Shown here piece by piece: positions 18,585 through 28,052 of a DNA stretch of 64,000 nucleotides. Position 1 is the stretch's first letter. Every line of letters starts with the position of its first letter. A program made the position numbers and the translations under genes. Source of the DNA: Cohnella sp. CFH 77786. Its GTDB lineage: Bacteria; Bacillota; Bacilli; Paenibacillales; Paenibacillaceae. The notes under the pieces were generated by a model that did not search any database, had not been told where the DNA came from, and was given only the letters and a program-made list of their open reading frames with translations. The DNA is taken from positions 588,283 to 652,282 of the forward strand of contig NZ_WJIB01000001.1 in the NCBI RefSeq assembly GCF_019400745.1, in the 5' to 3' direction.

Positions 18585-19736
18585 TTAACTAATACGTAAC
18601 CGCGCCGAAATGGTTGCAATGATTTTTGCCGTTTTTTCCGCTTCTTGCCTAGTATTGCCCATTCCGAAGCTGAAACGCACGGCGGATTGCAACCTTTCGG
18701 GGGGGAGACGCATGGCGGTCAACACGTGCGACGGCTGCAGCGAGCCCGACGTGCATGCGGAACCGCCCGAGGCGGCCACGCCCGCCAAATCGAGGTTCAT
18801 GAGCATGTTTTCCGACGTAATCCCAGGAAAACTCAGATTGGCGATATGCGGCAGCCGAAGCTCGGCATGCCCGTTGAGGCGGAACGCTTCTTCGCCGAGA
18901 TCGGTCCGGAGCGCGTTCAGGAACGCGTCCCGAACGTCCTCGACTAGGCGGATACGCGCATCCATATCCCGGAACGCGATTTTCGCCGCTTCCGCGAACG
19001 CCGCGATGCCCGGCACGTTCTCGGTGCCCGCGCGACGCGCCCGTTCCTGCGTGCCGCCGAACAGAAGCGGCTGGAAGGGCGTCCCCCGGCGGACGTACAA
19101 CAGTCCGACCCCCTGGGGCCCGTTGATTTTGTGGGCGGACAGGCTGAGCATATCGATCGGCAGCCGTTTCAAGTCCCACCGCTCATAGCCGAACGCCTGC
19201 ACGGCGTCCACGTGCATGACGGCGCCCCGTTCGCGGGCGATGTCGCCGATTTCCGCGTAGGGCTGCAGCGTTCCGGTCTCGTTGTTGCCGGCCATGACGC
19301 TGACGACGGCCGTCGTCTCGTCGATGGCAGCCGACGCGTCGGCTGCGGAAACGCGTCCCGTCTCGTCCGCCGGCAGCAAGGTCAGGCGAAATCCCCGCTT
19401 CTCCAGCTGCAGGCAGGCGTTCAGTACGGCGTGATGCTCGACGGACGTCGTGACGATTCCCGTACGGCCCCTGGCGCGCTGAGCCTCCGCCGCCCCGAAG
19501 AGGGCGGCGTTGTCGCTCTCGGTGCCGCTGCCGGTAAAGACGAGCTCGGCGGCCGAACAGCCGAGCAAATCCGCAAGCGCGTCGCGCGCCGCCGTCACCC
19601 TGCTTCTCGCCGCCCGTCCGAAGGCGTGGAGGCTCGACGGGTTGCCGAGCCCCGCGCCAGCGGCCTCCGCATAAGCGGCCGCCGCTTCCGGGATCATCGG
19701 CGTCGTCGCCGCGTGGTCGAAATAAATGGAGGCCAT
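18585..19736 (-). CDS. Cysteine desulfurase (YrvO/IscS-like)
   Basis: The start is ATG 19736 behind GAGGGG, giving 383 residues. The PLP-dependent enzyme takes sulfur from cysteine. Family marks: IYFDHAATTPM at the N-terminus, VEHHAVLN, the PLP lysine in SAHKINGPQG, and the catalytic cysteine in SGGSACTSGS with the long-loop form of class I enzymes. It follows cymR by 13 bp. In Bacillus, YrvO hands sulfur to MnmA for 2-thiouridine; the mnmA gene diverges from cymR here, supporting the same partnership. Confidence 0.95.
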   Translation of the reverse strand: MASIYFDHAATTPMIPEAAAAYAEAAGAGLGNPSSLHAFGRAARSRVTAARDALADLLGCSAAELVFTGSGTESDNAALFGAAEAQRARGRTGIVTTSVEHHAVLNACLQLEKRGFRLTLLPADETGRVSAADASAAIDETTAVVSVMAGNNETGTLQPYAEIGDIARERGAVMHVDAVQAFGYERWDLKRLPIDMLSLSAHKINGPQGVGLLYVRRGTPFQPLLFGGTQERARRAGTENVPGIAAFAEAAKIAFRDMDARIRLVEDVRDAFLNALRTDLGEEAFRLNGHAELRLPHIANLSFPGITSENMLMNLDLAGVAASGGSACTSGSLQPSHVLTAMRLPPERLQSAVRFSFGMGNTRQEAEKTAKIIATISARLRIS

Positions 19737-19749
19737 GCTGTCCCCTCGC

Positions 19750-20169
19750 TTAGATGTAGAACATATAGCTGTCCGGCGCACCCTCGTCCTTGTAGTTGAT
19801 CAAGTCGGACAAGGTCGTGGAATCGAGCACTTCCGCGATGCTGTCGCGGATGCGGAGCCACAAATCCCGCTTGGCCGGATCGTCTTCTTCGGTGAAATCC
19901 ACCGGGCTGATCGGTCCCTCCAGAATGCGGATGACGTCGCCGGAAGTGATGCTTTCCGGTTCTTTGGACAGCACATATCCACCGTATGCTCCCCGCACGC
20001 TTTTGACGAGTCCCGCGTTGCGGAGCGGAGCGATCAATTGTTCGAGGTAATGCTCGGAAAGCCCGTTTCTCTCGGCGATGCTCTTCAATGATGTCGGTCC
20101 TTCGCCGAATTTGGCCGCCAGTTCCATCATGATCGTTAAGCCGTAGCGGCCTTTGGTCGATATTTTCAA
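19750..20169 (-). CDS. cymR: Rrf2-type repressor CymR of cysteine metabolism
   Basis: The protein matches B. subtilis CymR closely: KISTKGRYGLTIMMELA, then SLKSIAERNGLSEHYLEQL (winged-helix recognition region), VRGAYGGYVL and the C-terminal SYMFYI. The family start lies at the codon before KISTKG, which is TTG at 20169; this gives 139 residues, almost the same as in Bacillus. The ATG 12 codons upstream is not needed. CymR with CysK represses sulfur uptake and cysteine synthesis genes. It is the first gene of the cymR-desulfurase unit. Confidence 0.95.
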   Translation of the reverse strand: MKISTKGRYGLTIMMELAAKFGEGPTSLKSIAERNGLSEHYLEQLIAPLRNAGLVKSVRGAYGGYVLSKEPESITSGDVIRILEGPISPVDFTEEDDPAKRDLWLRIRDSIAEVLDSTTLSDLINYKDEGAPDSYMFYI

Positions 20170-20385
20170 GAGCGAACACCCGCTTTCTTGCCGACGACAG
20201 CACATAATGATGAGGAAGCGAAAAGGACAGTATCCCCATTATTAATCTATGGTAACACAACTACTCTCTTTGTGGTCAAAAAAAACTTGACATATTCATG
20301 AATCCGCCCATGCGGATGAGAAAGGTCCGCGATTTGTGTTAAAATAGGAGCACTTGCGGACACGTCCGCAAGGAAGGAGGCGTAG

Positions 20386-21519
<1,134 letters not shown>

Positions 21520-21607
21520 GGGGCTCGAACATGCCTTTGGAGGCAGAACTAACATGCTCATGCTCGAGTCATCTGCTCCGGCGTGAAGCAAGTACAAACC
21601 AGTACAG

Positions 21608-21631
21608 AATGGGGCCTGTTTGGGCCCCATT
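21608..21631 (+). terminator. Likely terminator after mnmA
   Basis: AATGGGGCC and GGCCCCATT form a perfect 9-bp stem with a 6-nt loop, followed by TATTGCG. The T-run is weak, so efficiency is uncertain. Confidence 0.55.
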
Positions 21632-21644
21632 TATTGCGTTCATA

Positions 21645-22290
21645 CGTCCCTTTGTAACCTCAACTCCACCCGTCCGAGGATTAAGTCCGTTTGTATCTCA
21701 ACTCTGGCTCTCCCATGCGGTTTTGACCGAGTTAAGTCCCTTTCTACCTCAACTCTGGCTCTCCCATGCGGTTTTGACCGAGTTAAGTCCCTTTGTACCT
21801 CAACTCTGGCTCTCCCACGCATTTTCAGCCGAATTAAGTCCCTTTGTACCTCAACTTCAGCTCTCCCACACATTTTCAGCCGAATTAAGTCCCTTTGTAC
21901 CTCAACTTCAGCTCTCCCACGCATTTTCAGCCGAGTTAAGTCCCTTTGTACCTCAACTTCAGCTCTCCCACGCATTTTCAGCCGAATTAAGTCCCTTTGT
22001 ACCTCAACTCTGGCTCTCCCATGCGGTTTTGACCGAGTTAAGTCCCTTTGTACCTCAACTCTGGCCCTCCCATGCGGTTTTGACCGAGATAAGTCCCTTT
22101 GTACCTCAACTCTGGCTCTCCCACGCATTTTCAGCCGAATTAAGTCCCTTTGTACCTCAACTCCAGCCCTCCCACGCATTTTCAGCCGAATTAAGTCCCT
22201 TTGTACCTCAACTCCAGCCCTCCCACGCATTTTCAGCCGAATTAAGTCCCTTTGTACCTCAACTTCGGCTCTCCCACTCGATTTCGAGGG
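21645..22290. repeat. 51-bp tandem repeat tract, about 13 units
   Basis: Units begin TTAAGTCCCTTTGTACCTCA and recur every 51 bp from 21681, with a degenerate first unit at about 21646 and a truncated last unit near 22242. Two variants differ in the second half: type A has CCCATGCGGTTTTGACCGAG, type B has CCCACGCATTTTCAGCCGAA. Their order is A A B B B B A A B B B, which points to block duplication. Because 51 is divisible by 3, several frames on both strands stay open over more than 200 codons. None has a ribosome site or a known domain, so I treat the tract as non-coding. It lies between two convergent genes. Confidence 0.9.
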
Positions 22291-22332
22291 AGGCCCCTCT
22301 GGCTTATGTGGCGTCTCCATTCCCCAATCCGC

Positions 22333-22995
22333 TCACAACTTGCGAACGGCTTCCATGGAGAGACGGAATTTGTGGAATCGCTTCGACCCTCCTCCTTCCA
22401 TGACCAACAAATGTTTATCCACGAGACTGCTCAACGCTTTTCGAACGGGTCTCGGACCCGATTGGAGCCACCTGCAAGCATCGGAGAAGGAGAACGGCCC
22501 GGGGTGGACCGCGGCGCTTCGAATGATTTCTCTCTCGTATACGGGAAGTTCCATCCATCCCCCGCCCCCGGGGTCGCCGAATCTCCCCAGCAACTCGAAT
22601 ACGGACCTTTTGCAGGCTTCAGGCTTTTTGTCCAGTTCATCCCAGCTAAACGGCATGTGTTTGAAATCGTATTTCGTAAACGTTCTTTCCCGCATCTTTT
22701 CGAAGGAATGTCGTTCGCGCGTGATTTTATCCGCGTGAACCGCATAGCCTTCTGCTTCGAACGCGATTCGCAAGACCCTGTGATATACATCAATATAGAT
22801 CTTGATGCCGGTCTCGCTAACCACCTCGTATTCCAAGATCAAATCGTCAAAAGAGCCAAACACCTGCCATAGCGCCTCGCACAGCTTCTTCGTACCCGTC
22901 AAATCCCGGTCGAGCATCTCCCGGCGCATGCCGGTCGCCTCTTGCTTCTGCAGAGTCAAAAAAGCCTCGAACGCATCATTAAACTTGGTCATCAT
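22333..22995 (-). CDS. Uncharacterised protein, possible nuclease-like fold plus winged helix
   Basis: The 220-residue protein starts behind GGAGGAG (ATG 22995). The middle region YIDVYHRVLRIAFEAEGYAV followed by HADKITRERHSFEKMRE resembles DUF559/VSR-like proteins, which have a restriction-endonuclease-like fold. An Asp and a Glu are in plausible positions, but the usual ExK pattern is not clear. The C-terminal 70 residues (GWMELPVYEREIIRSAAVHP onward) read like a winged-helix domain. I cannot give a function. It sits just past the yebC terminator and has its own ribosome site. Confidence 0.7.
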   Translation of the reverse strand: MMTKFNDAFEAFLTLQKQEATGMRREMLDRDLTGTKKLCEALWQVFGSFDDLILEYEVVSETGIKIYIDVYHRVLRIAFEAEGYAVHADKITRERHSFEKMRERTFTKYDFKHMPFSWDELDKKPEACKRSVFELLGRFGDPGGGGWMELPVYEREIIRSAAVHPGPFSFSDACRWLQSGPRPVRKALSSLVDKHLLVMEGGGSKRFHKFRLSMEAVRKL

Positions 22996-23021
22996 TCCAT
23001 CTCCTCCTGAGAAATGAAAAA

Positions 23022-23052
23022 ACGCCGCCGGCCCTCATCGGGCTGGCGGCGT
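23022..23052 (-). terminator. Terminator downstream of the yebC-family gene
   Basis: ACGCCGCC and GGCGGCGT pair with an inner GCCC/GGGC step, followed on the minus strand by TTTTTTCATTT. It lies about 175 nt after the stop codon, beyond the 9-bp repeat tract. Confidence 0.85.
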
Positions 23053-23073
23053 GTGCTTCACGCTGCAAGATAT

Positions 23074-23217
23074 GGTTACTGCGGTTACTGCGGTTACTGC
23101 GGTTACTGCGGTTGCTGCGGTTACTGCGGTTACTGCGATTACTGCGATTACTGCGGTTACTGCGGTTACTGCGGTTACTGCGGTTACTGCGGTTACTGCG
23201 GTTACTGCGGTTGCTGC
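23074..23217. repeat. Sixteen tandem copies of a 9-bp unit
   Basis: GGTTACTGC is repeated 16 times without a break (144 bp). Units 5 and 16 have GGTTGCTGC, and units 8 and 9 have GATTACTGC. The tract starts 10 bp past the yebC-family stop codon and precedes the terminator, so it would be transcribed as part of the 3' untranslated region. It leaves open frames on both strands that code for simple peptides; I do not regard these as genes. Confidence 0.95.
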
Positions 23218-23226
23218 CACCTCAAA

Positions 23227-23940
23227 TCAAAGATCGACGTTGTGGTACACCTGCTGCACGTCTTCCAGGTCTTCCAGCGCGTCGATCAGCTTCTCGAACG
23301 AGGCAAGCGCCTCTTCGGGAAGCTCGACATCCGTTTGCGGCAGCATCGTGATTTCCGCGACGGTGAATTCCGTTACGCCGGCACGCTTGAACGCTTCCTG
23401 AACGGCATGGAACTGCTCGGGAGCGGCATAAACGATGACGGAGTCCTCTTCCTCCACGATGTCGCGCGCGTCGACGTCGGCTTCGAGCATGAACTCGAGC
23501 ACCTCTTCCGCCGACTTTCCCGCTACCCCGATGACGGCCGTCTCGTCGAACATATACGCGACGGAGCCGTTCACTCCCATGTTCCCGCCGTTCTTGTTGA
23601 AAGCCGAGCGTACGTTCGCCGCCGTACGGTTCACGTTGTTCGTCAGCGCGTCCACGATCACCATCGATCCGCTCGGGCCGAAGCCTTCATAGCGAAGCTC
23701 CACGTAGTTCTCGTCGGAAGAGCCTTTCGCCTTCTCGAGCGCCCGGTCGATGATCGTTCTGGGCACGTTGTACGTTTTCGCCCGTTCCAGCACGACCTTC
23801 AAGGCCCGGTTCGCTTCCGGATCCGGTTCGCCCTTTCTGGCCGCTACGTAAATTTCGATGCCGAATTTGGCGTATACTCGGCTCGTATTCGCGTCTTTCG
23901 ACGCTTTTTTGGCTTTAATGTTGTTCCATTTGCGTCCCAT
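23227..23940 (-). CDS. YebC/PmpR family protein (YeeI-like)
   Basis: The start is ATG 23940, matching the family start [17 protein letters not shown]; the frame is open for 13 codons upstream. The 237-residue protein has the standard three-domain TACO1/YebC sequence: [39 protein letters not shown] and [14 protein letters not shown], with the closing [10 protein letters not shown]. Members are DNA-binding regulators in some bacteria and ease ribosome stalling at proline runs in others. The close match to B. subtilis YeeI makes the family call firm; the cell role is not. Confidence 0.94.
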   Translation of the reverse strand: MGRKWNNIKAKKASKDANTSRVYAKFGIEIYVAARKGEPDPEANRALKVVLERAKTYNVPRTIIDRALEKAKGSSDENYVELRYEGFGPSGSMVIVDALTNNVNRTAANVRSAFNKNGGNMGVNGSVAYMFDETAVIGVAGKSAEEVLEFMLEADVDARDIVEEEDSVIVYAAPEQFHAVQEAFKRAGVTEFTVAEITMLPQTDVELPEEALASFEKLIDALEDLEDVQQVYHNVDL

Positions 23941-24030
23941 GGTTTCAATCTCGCTTTCTATGCTAGGCTTTACGGACAATCCTTATTTATTTTAACAGAA
24001 GATTTCAAAAAGAAAACAATACAAAGCCGA

Positions 24031-24057
24031 AAACCCCCGGCGTTCAGCCGGGGGTTT
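24031..24057 (-). terminator. Terminator after the cold-shock gene (may work both ways)
   Basis: AAACCCCCGGC and GCCGGGGGTTT form an 11-bp stem with a 5-nt loop, followed on the minus strand by TTCGGC and on the plus strand by CGTGC. Confidence 0.75.
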
Positions 24058-24101
24058 CGTGCTCTGTTCGTGATATGAATCAGTCTAGGCTTCCGCTAGA
24101 C

Positions 24102-24299
24102 TTACAGTTTCACCACGTTGGATGCTTGAGGACCACGGTTGCCTTGCGTGATTTCGAATTCAACCGCTTGGCCTTCTTCCAAAGTTTTGAAGCCTTCGCC
24201 TTGGATGGCAGAGAAGTGAACGAATACGTCGTTGCCGTTCTCTACGGAGATGAAGCCGTAGCCTTTCTCTGCGTTAAACCACTTAACTGTTCCTCTCAA
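24102..24299 (-). CDS. Cold shock protein (CspB family)
   Basis: The 65-residue single cold-shock domain has RNP1 KGYGFISV and RNP2 VFVHF, with the family ends [11 protein letters not shown] and [10 protein letters not shown]. It binds single-stranded RNA and DNA and keeps mRNA unfolded. The start is TTG at 24299, 8 nt behind a strong AGGAGG (24308-24313); no ATG fits. Many csp genes have long structured leaders; the space upstream (24300-24412) would allow one, but I could not define it. Confidence 0.95.
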   Translation of the reverse strand: MRGTVKWFNAEKGYGFISVENGNDVFVHFSAIQGEGFKTLEEGQAVEFEITQGNRGPQASNVVKL

Positions 24300-24412
24300 A
24301 TGAAAAACCTCCTAAAATCTCGCCGTCATCGGCGAATGAGGTAATTATAACCGAATCCGCCTGAAGTTGCAATATCCCGGAAAACGATTGTTTTCCGCGC
24401 CCCGCTTGGGGT

Positions 24413-25396
24413 TCAGCCGATTTTGACGAGACGAAGAACCTCGCTTCGGACCGGCGTGAACGGGAGCCGGGTCGGCACCGTACCGACGTCCGCCAGACGT
24501 TCCAAGGACGACAACAAGGCGGGCAGGTACGGACTGGACTCCCACCGCAAGGAAACGAGCGGATATACGCGCACTTCCCCGCCCGGCCGTACCACGCGGA
24601 GCAGCTCGGCCAGCGCCTCCCGGTGAAACGTTTCGCCGAACGCGTCCGCGTACAGGAACAGAAAGTGGCTGCATAGCGCCAAGCGGAACGTCCCGTCCGC
24701 GAAAGGCAGCCGCGGAAGCGACGCCGCGACGTACCTGGGCCGCGCGTCCTCGCGAACGTAATCGGCAGCGAACAAGGCGAAGGAGTTTTCCCTCATTTCG
24801 CGATGCCGCTGGGGAGAACCGTAATAACCCCAATCGAAGGAAGCGGCTGCCGCGGCGATTTTAGCCGACGAAACTTCGATTTCCGTCCGTGCGTCCGCCA
24901 GCACGTCTTCCGTCCGTCGGCCATAGAACGGGTCCGCCGCCACGGCGGGGATCCCCATCCCGCGAAGCTGCGCCGTGAACGACGATGCGCCTCCCGCAAC
25001 GTCCAGAACGGGACCATCATTTAGATCCTCTTCCTCCAGACCGAACATGTCCATGTATTCCCGGTACGACCTGCACGTGTTGGCTACGCCCGTCTGAGGA
25101 TAAGCCTCCGGCTTGCCGGCATTCTCTCCAGACAGCTCTGCCTCCATCCTCCCCGTTTCCGTCCGTTCGGTGTACCTCCGCTCCGTATCCGTCCGCTCCG
25201 TATGCGTCCGTTCGGTGTACCTCCGCTCCGTTCCCGTCCGTCCCGCGTCCGTCCGCTCCATGTGCGTCCCGTCCGCATCCGTCCGGTCCGTTTCCGTCCG
25301 TCCGTTTCTCCGCTCACCGCTACTAGTCTGACCGTTTTTCACCGTTTCACTCATCTCGTCTCGGCTCTTCTCCTCTCGGCTCTCGCTCGTCTCCAC
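24413..25396 (-). CDS. SAM-dependent methyltransferase with repetitive Arg/Thr-rich N-terminus
   Basis: The C-terminal 200 residues are a class I methyltransferase: the glycine-rich SAM loop is VLDVAGGASSFTAQLRGM, the acidic residue follows in VAADPFYG, and a post-motif LRVVRPGGEVRVYPL is present. The substrate is unknown. The first about 90 residues consist of degenerate repeats of the type RTDTERRYTERT and have no expected fold. The true start could lie further in, for example at a Met after residue 80, in which case the repeats would be the 5' leader. DNA repeats in this part (about 25130-25320) share the unit CCGTCCGNTC. Confidence 0.78.
   Translation of the reverse strand: METSESREEKSRDEMSETVKNGQTSSGERRNGRTETDRTDADGTHMERTDAGRTGTERRYTERTHTERTDTERRYTERTETGRMEAELSGENAGKPEAYPQTGVANTCRSYREYMDMFGLEEEDLNDGPVLDVAGGASSFTAQLRGMGIPAVAADPFYGRRTEDVLADARTEIEVSSAKIAAAAASFDWGYYGSPQRHREMRENSFALFAADYVREDARPRYVAASLPRLPFADGTFRLALCSHFLFLYADAFGETFHREALAELLRVVRPGGEVRVYPLVSLRWESSPYLPALLSSLERLADVGTVPTRLPFTPVRSEVLRLVKIG
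25130..25325. repeat. Short imperfect repeats over the methyltransferase N-terminus
   Basis: Units of the type CGTCCGTTCGGTGTACCTC, CGCTCCGT and CGTCCGCTCC recur about a dozen times with spacing in multiples of 3. The reading frame on the minus strand is preserved. Confidence 0.75.
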
Positions 25397-25564
25397 TCGT
25401 CTCTTCTGAAATGCCCACCCTTTCGGATTTCACCCATCATCCCATGGTTTCCCCGCCCCCGTCAATGTCCTCGCCCTCCGTCGACCGCCTGGACGTTGAT
25501 TTCTGCGCCCATCTCTTCTATGATGAGAAAAACGGCAAACGTTGCCAAACCCAGGAGCGTCCCC

Positions 25565-25798
25565 ATGTTCGAAAAACATACGGTATACAAGCTCGACAAC
25601 TACAACATGCTGACCGTGGAAGTACAAGGCAAAACGCTGGTCGTGCGGGAAATCTCGGACCAATGGGGCGAGGACACCCACAAATTCCTGAGCCGTCCCG
25701 AGATGATGGATTGGGCGCAGAAACGGTTTCGGCCGGAGGATTTCCCGGGGGGAGAAGAAGAGTACCGGAAAGTGATGGACACGCTGCGGGCGATATAA
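25565..25798 (+). CDS. Small conserved-looking protein of unknown function
   Basis: The 77-residue soluble protein starts at ATG 25565, with AGGAG about 9 nt upstream; the frame is open further upstream but only through the repeat region. The sequence (MFEKHTVYKLDNYNMLTVEV, then KTLVVREISDQWG, KFLSRPEMMDWAQKRF) shows no motif I recognise. Good codon use and a good ribosome site support a real gene. It may form a unit with the small membrane protein that starts 30 bp downstream. Confidence 0.75.
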   Translation: MFEKHTVYKLDNYNMLTVEVQGKTLVVREISDQWGEDTHKFLSRPEMMDWAQKRFRPEDFPGGEEEYRKVMDTLRAI

Positions 25799-25828
25799 GC
25801 CCCCGCCGGGACAGGAGGATACGGAACG

Positions 25829-26008
25829 TTGGCCAACAGCTCAACGCTTATTTTCATTATTTCCGCTTTCGCGCTTGGCGTCATCTTGATTCTCAGCCGC
25901 GATAAAATTCCCGCCAGGCTAAGGCGCGGGATGGCGATCGCCTCGATTCTGCTTATCCTGTTCGCGTTTTTCCTCATCGTTTACAGCTTATTTACGGCGG
26001 GGACTTAG
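25829..26008 (+). CDS. Small membrane protein, 59 residues
   Basis: A TTG start at 25829 lies 9 nt behind AGGAGG. The protein has two hydrophobic helices: STLIFIISAFALGVILILS (about residues 4-22) and ASILLILFAFFLIVYSLF (about 37-54), joined by the basic turn RDKIPARLRRG. The positive residues predict that the loop is cytosolic. It is too short for most ORF cut-offs. The function is unknown; small two-helix proteins of this kind often bind larger membrane proteins. Confidence 0.7.
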   Translation: MANSSTLIFIISAFALGVILILSRDKIPARLRRGMAIASILLILFAFFLIVYSLFTAGT

Positions 26009-26093
26009 CCTCCCGGTGTCGTCCCCGTCTTAAAGCGATTCCGCAGGGACATACTAATCCGGCATCCATTTCCATCCAGCCGGAGGCCGCAAC

Positions 26094-27980
26094 ATGAAGC
26101 CGAGAGCCCTGCCGATCGCCGCCGCCCTGGCGGCTTTGTCTTTATTGTGCATGACCCTAATCCCAAGGAGGGAACCCGCCCTGATGAACCACGTACCCAA
26201 AAGAAGCGAAGTCTCCAAAGAAAACGCATGGCGCCTGGAAGATCTGTTTCCGAACCAGGAAGCGTGGAACGACGAATACGCGAAGGTCAAGAAGCTGACC
26301 TCCGAGATCGCGGATTTCCAAGGAAAGCTGAAGGACGGGGATTCCATCTCCCGCTGCTTCGCGCTGGAGGACGAAATTTCCCTCCACACGGAACGCCTGT
26401 ACGTCTACGCGAACATGCATCACCACGAGGATACGGCCGAACCGACATATCAAGCATTGTCGGACAAATCGAAGAAGCTCAGCGTCGAGGTCGGAGAGGC
26501 GCTGTCCTTCATAACTCCGGAAATCCTCAGCCTGCCTGTGGACGCGCTGCGCAGCCTGATCGCCGATCCGGCCTTGGCGAAGTACAAGCGGACGCTCGAG
26601 GAAATGCTCCGGCAGAAGCCGCACGTGTTGTCGAAGAGCGAAGAAGCGCTGCTCGCCCAAGTCGGCAACGTGTCGCAGGCACCCGGTACGATTTTCGGCA
26701 TGATGAACAACGCGGACATGAAATTTCCGAAAGTCGTAAACGACAAAGGCGAGGAAGTCGAGCTTACCCACGGCAGCTACATCCAGTTCCTCGAAAGCCG
26801 CAACCAAGACGTCCGCCGCAATGCGTTCAAAGCGATGTACGACACGTACGCGAAGTGGAAGAACACGCTCGCGTCGACGCTGAACGCCAACGTGACGAAG
26901 AACATTTTTTACGCCAAAGCCCGCAAATACCCGTCCGCGCTGGAAATGTCCCTGTTCGGCGACAACATTCCGAAGGCGGTCTACGACAATCTGATCGCCG
27001 CGATCCACGAAAACCTGCCGCTCATGCACCGCTACATGGCGCTCCGCAAGAAGCTGCTGAAGCTGGATGAGCTGCATATGTACGATCTGTTCACGCCGCT
27101 CGTCGAAGAATTCGATATGGACATCACTTACGACGAGGCGAAGAAAACGGTATACGACAGCCTGTCCCCTCTCGGCGAGGAATACCGCAAAGCGCTTCAA
27201 GAAGGCTTCGAGAACCGTTGGATCGATGTGTACGAGAACGAAGGCAAGCGCAGCGGCGCCTACAGCTGGGGTGCGTACGGCACCCATCCTTACGTGCTGC
27301 TGAACCATAAAGACAATCTGAACAGCATGTTTACGCTAACCCATGAGATGGGCCACGCCCTGCATTCCTATTTCTCGGACGCGAGCAACGAATACCGGGA
27401 CGCCCAGTACACGATTTTCCTCGCGGAGGTCGCCTCTACTCTGAACGAGGCGCTGCTCATGCACTACCTGCTGGAAAAATCGACCGATCCGAAGGAAAAA
27501 ATGTACCTGCTCACCTACTATGCCGACCAATTCCGCACGACGGTGTTCCGCCAAACGATGTTCGCGGAATTCGAGAAGATCATCCACGAGAAGGCGGAGC
27601 AGGGCGAAGCCCTCACCCCGCAGGAGCTGTCGAAGATCTACTACGACCTGAACCTCAAGTATTACGGGGACGACATGGTGGTCGACAGGGACATCGAGAT
27701 GGAGTGGGCGCGGATCCCCCATTTTTACAACAGCTTCTACGTCTACAAGTACGCGACCGGCTTCTCCGCGGCCACCAGCTTCGCCAAGCAGATCACGGAA
27801 GAAGGCAAGCCGGCGGTCGACCGTTATCTCGGCTTCCTGAGAAGCGGCGGCAACGACTATTCCATCAACATCCTGAAAAAAGCCGGTGTCGACATGTCCT
27901 CGCCCGAGCCGATCCGGCAGGCGATGAGCGTGTTCGAAGGACTGATCGAGGAAATGGAAAAGCTGACGGCGGCGAAATAA
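26094..27980 (+). CDS. pepF: Oligoendopeptidase F, M3 family
   Basis: The zinc metallopeptidase carries HEMGHALHS at about residue 417, with the third ligand further on in the helix of FLAEVASTLNEALL. PepF cleaves oligopeptides of about 7-17 residues. The usual family N-terminus (KRSEVSKENAWRLEDLFPNQ) begins about 35 residues in. The best ribosome site (GGAGG, 7 nt before ATG 26094) gives a hydrophobic N-terminal extension ALPIAAALAALSLLCMTLI, so the protein may be membrane-anchored or exported. The inner ATG 26184 has AAGGAGG 12 nt upstream and would give a normal cytosolic enzyme. Confidence 0.95.
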   Translation: MKPRALPIAAALAALSLLCMTLIPRREPALMNHVPKRSEVSKENAWRLEDLFPNQEAWNDEYAKVKKLTSEIADFQGKLKDGDSISRCFALEDEISLHTERLYVYANMHHHEDTAEPTYQALSDKSKKLSVEVGEALSFITPEILSLPVDALRSLIADPALAKYKRTLEEMLRQKPHVLSKSEEALLAQVGNVSQAPGTIFGMMNNADMKFPKVVNDKGEEVELTHGSYIQFLESRNQDVRRNAFKAMYDTYAKWKNTLASTLNANVTKNIFYAKARKYPSALEMSLFGDNIPKAVYDNLIAAIHENLPLMHRYMALRKKLLKLDELHMYDLFTPLVEEFDMDITYDEAKKTVYDSLSPLGEEYRKALQEGFENRWIDVYENEGKRSGAYSWGAYGTHPYVLLNHKDNLNSMFTLTHEMGHALHSYFSDASNEYRDAQYTIFLAEVASTLNEALLMHYLLEKSTDPKEKMYLLTYYADQFRTTVFRQTMFAEFEKIIHEKAEQGEALTPQELSKIYYDLNLKYYGDDMVVDRDIEMEWARIPHFYNSFYVYKYATGFSAATSFAKQITEEGKPAVDRYLGFLRSGGNDYSINILKKAGVDMSSPEPIRQAMSVFEGLIEEMEKLTAAK

Positions 27981-28052
27981 CCGGCGGCGGCAGACGCGGG
28001 AAGGCTTGGAAGATCCGATCCTCCGGGACGGGGCTTTCAAGCCTTCTTCGCT

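Noticed and set aside
23014..24078. 354-codon plus-strand ORF over the 9-bp repeats and yebC
   Set aside because: It is formed by the stop-free repeat and the antisense of yebC; no ribosome site or domain.
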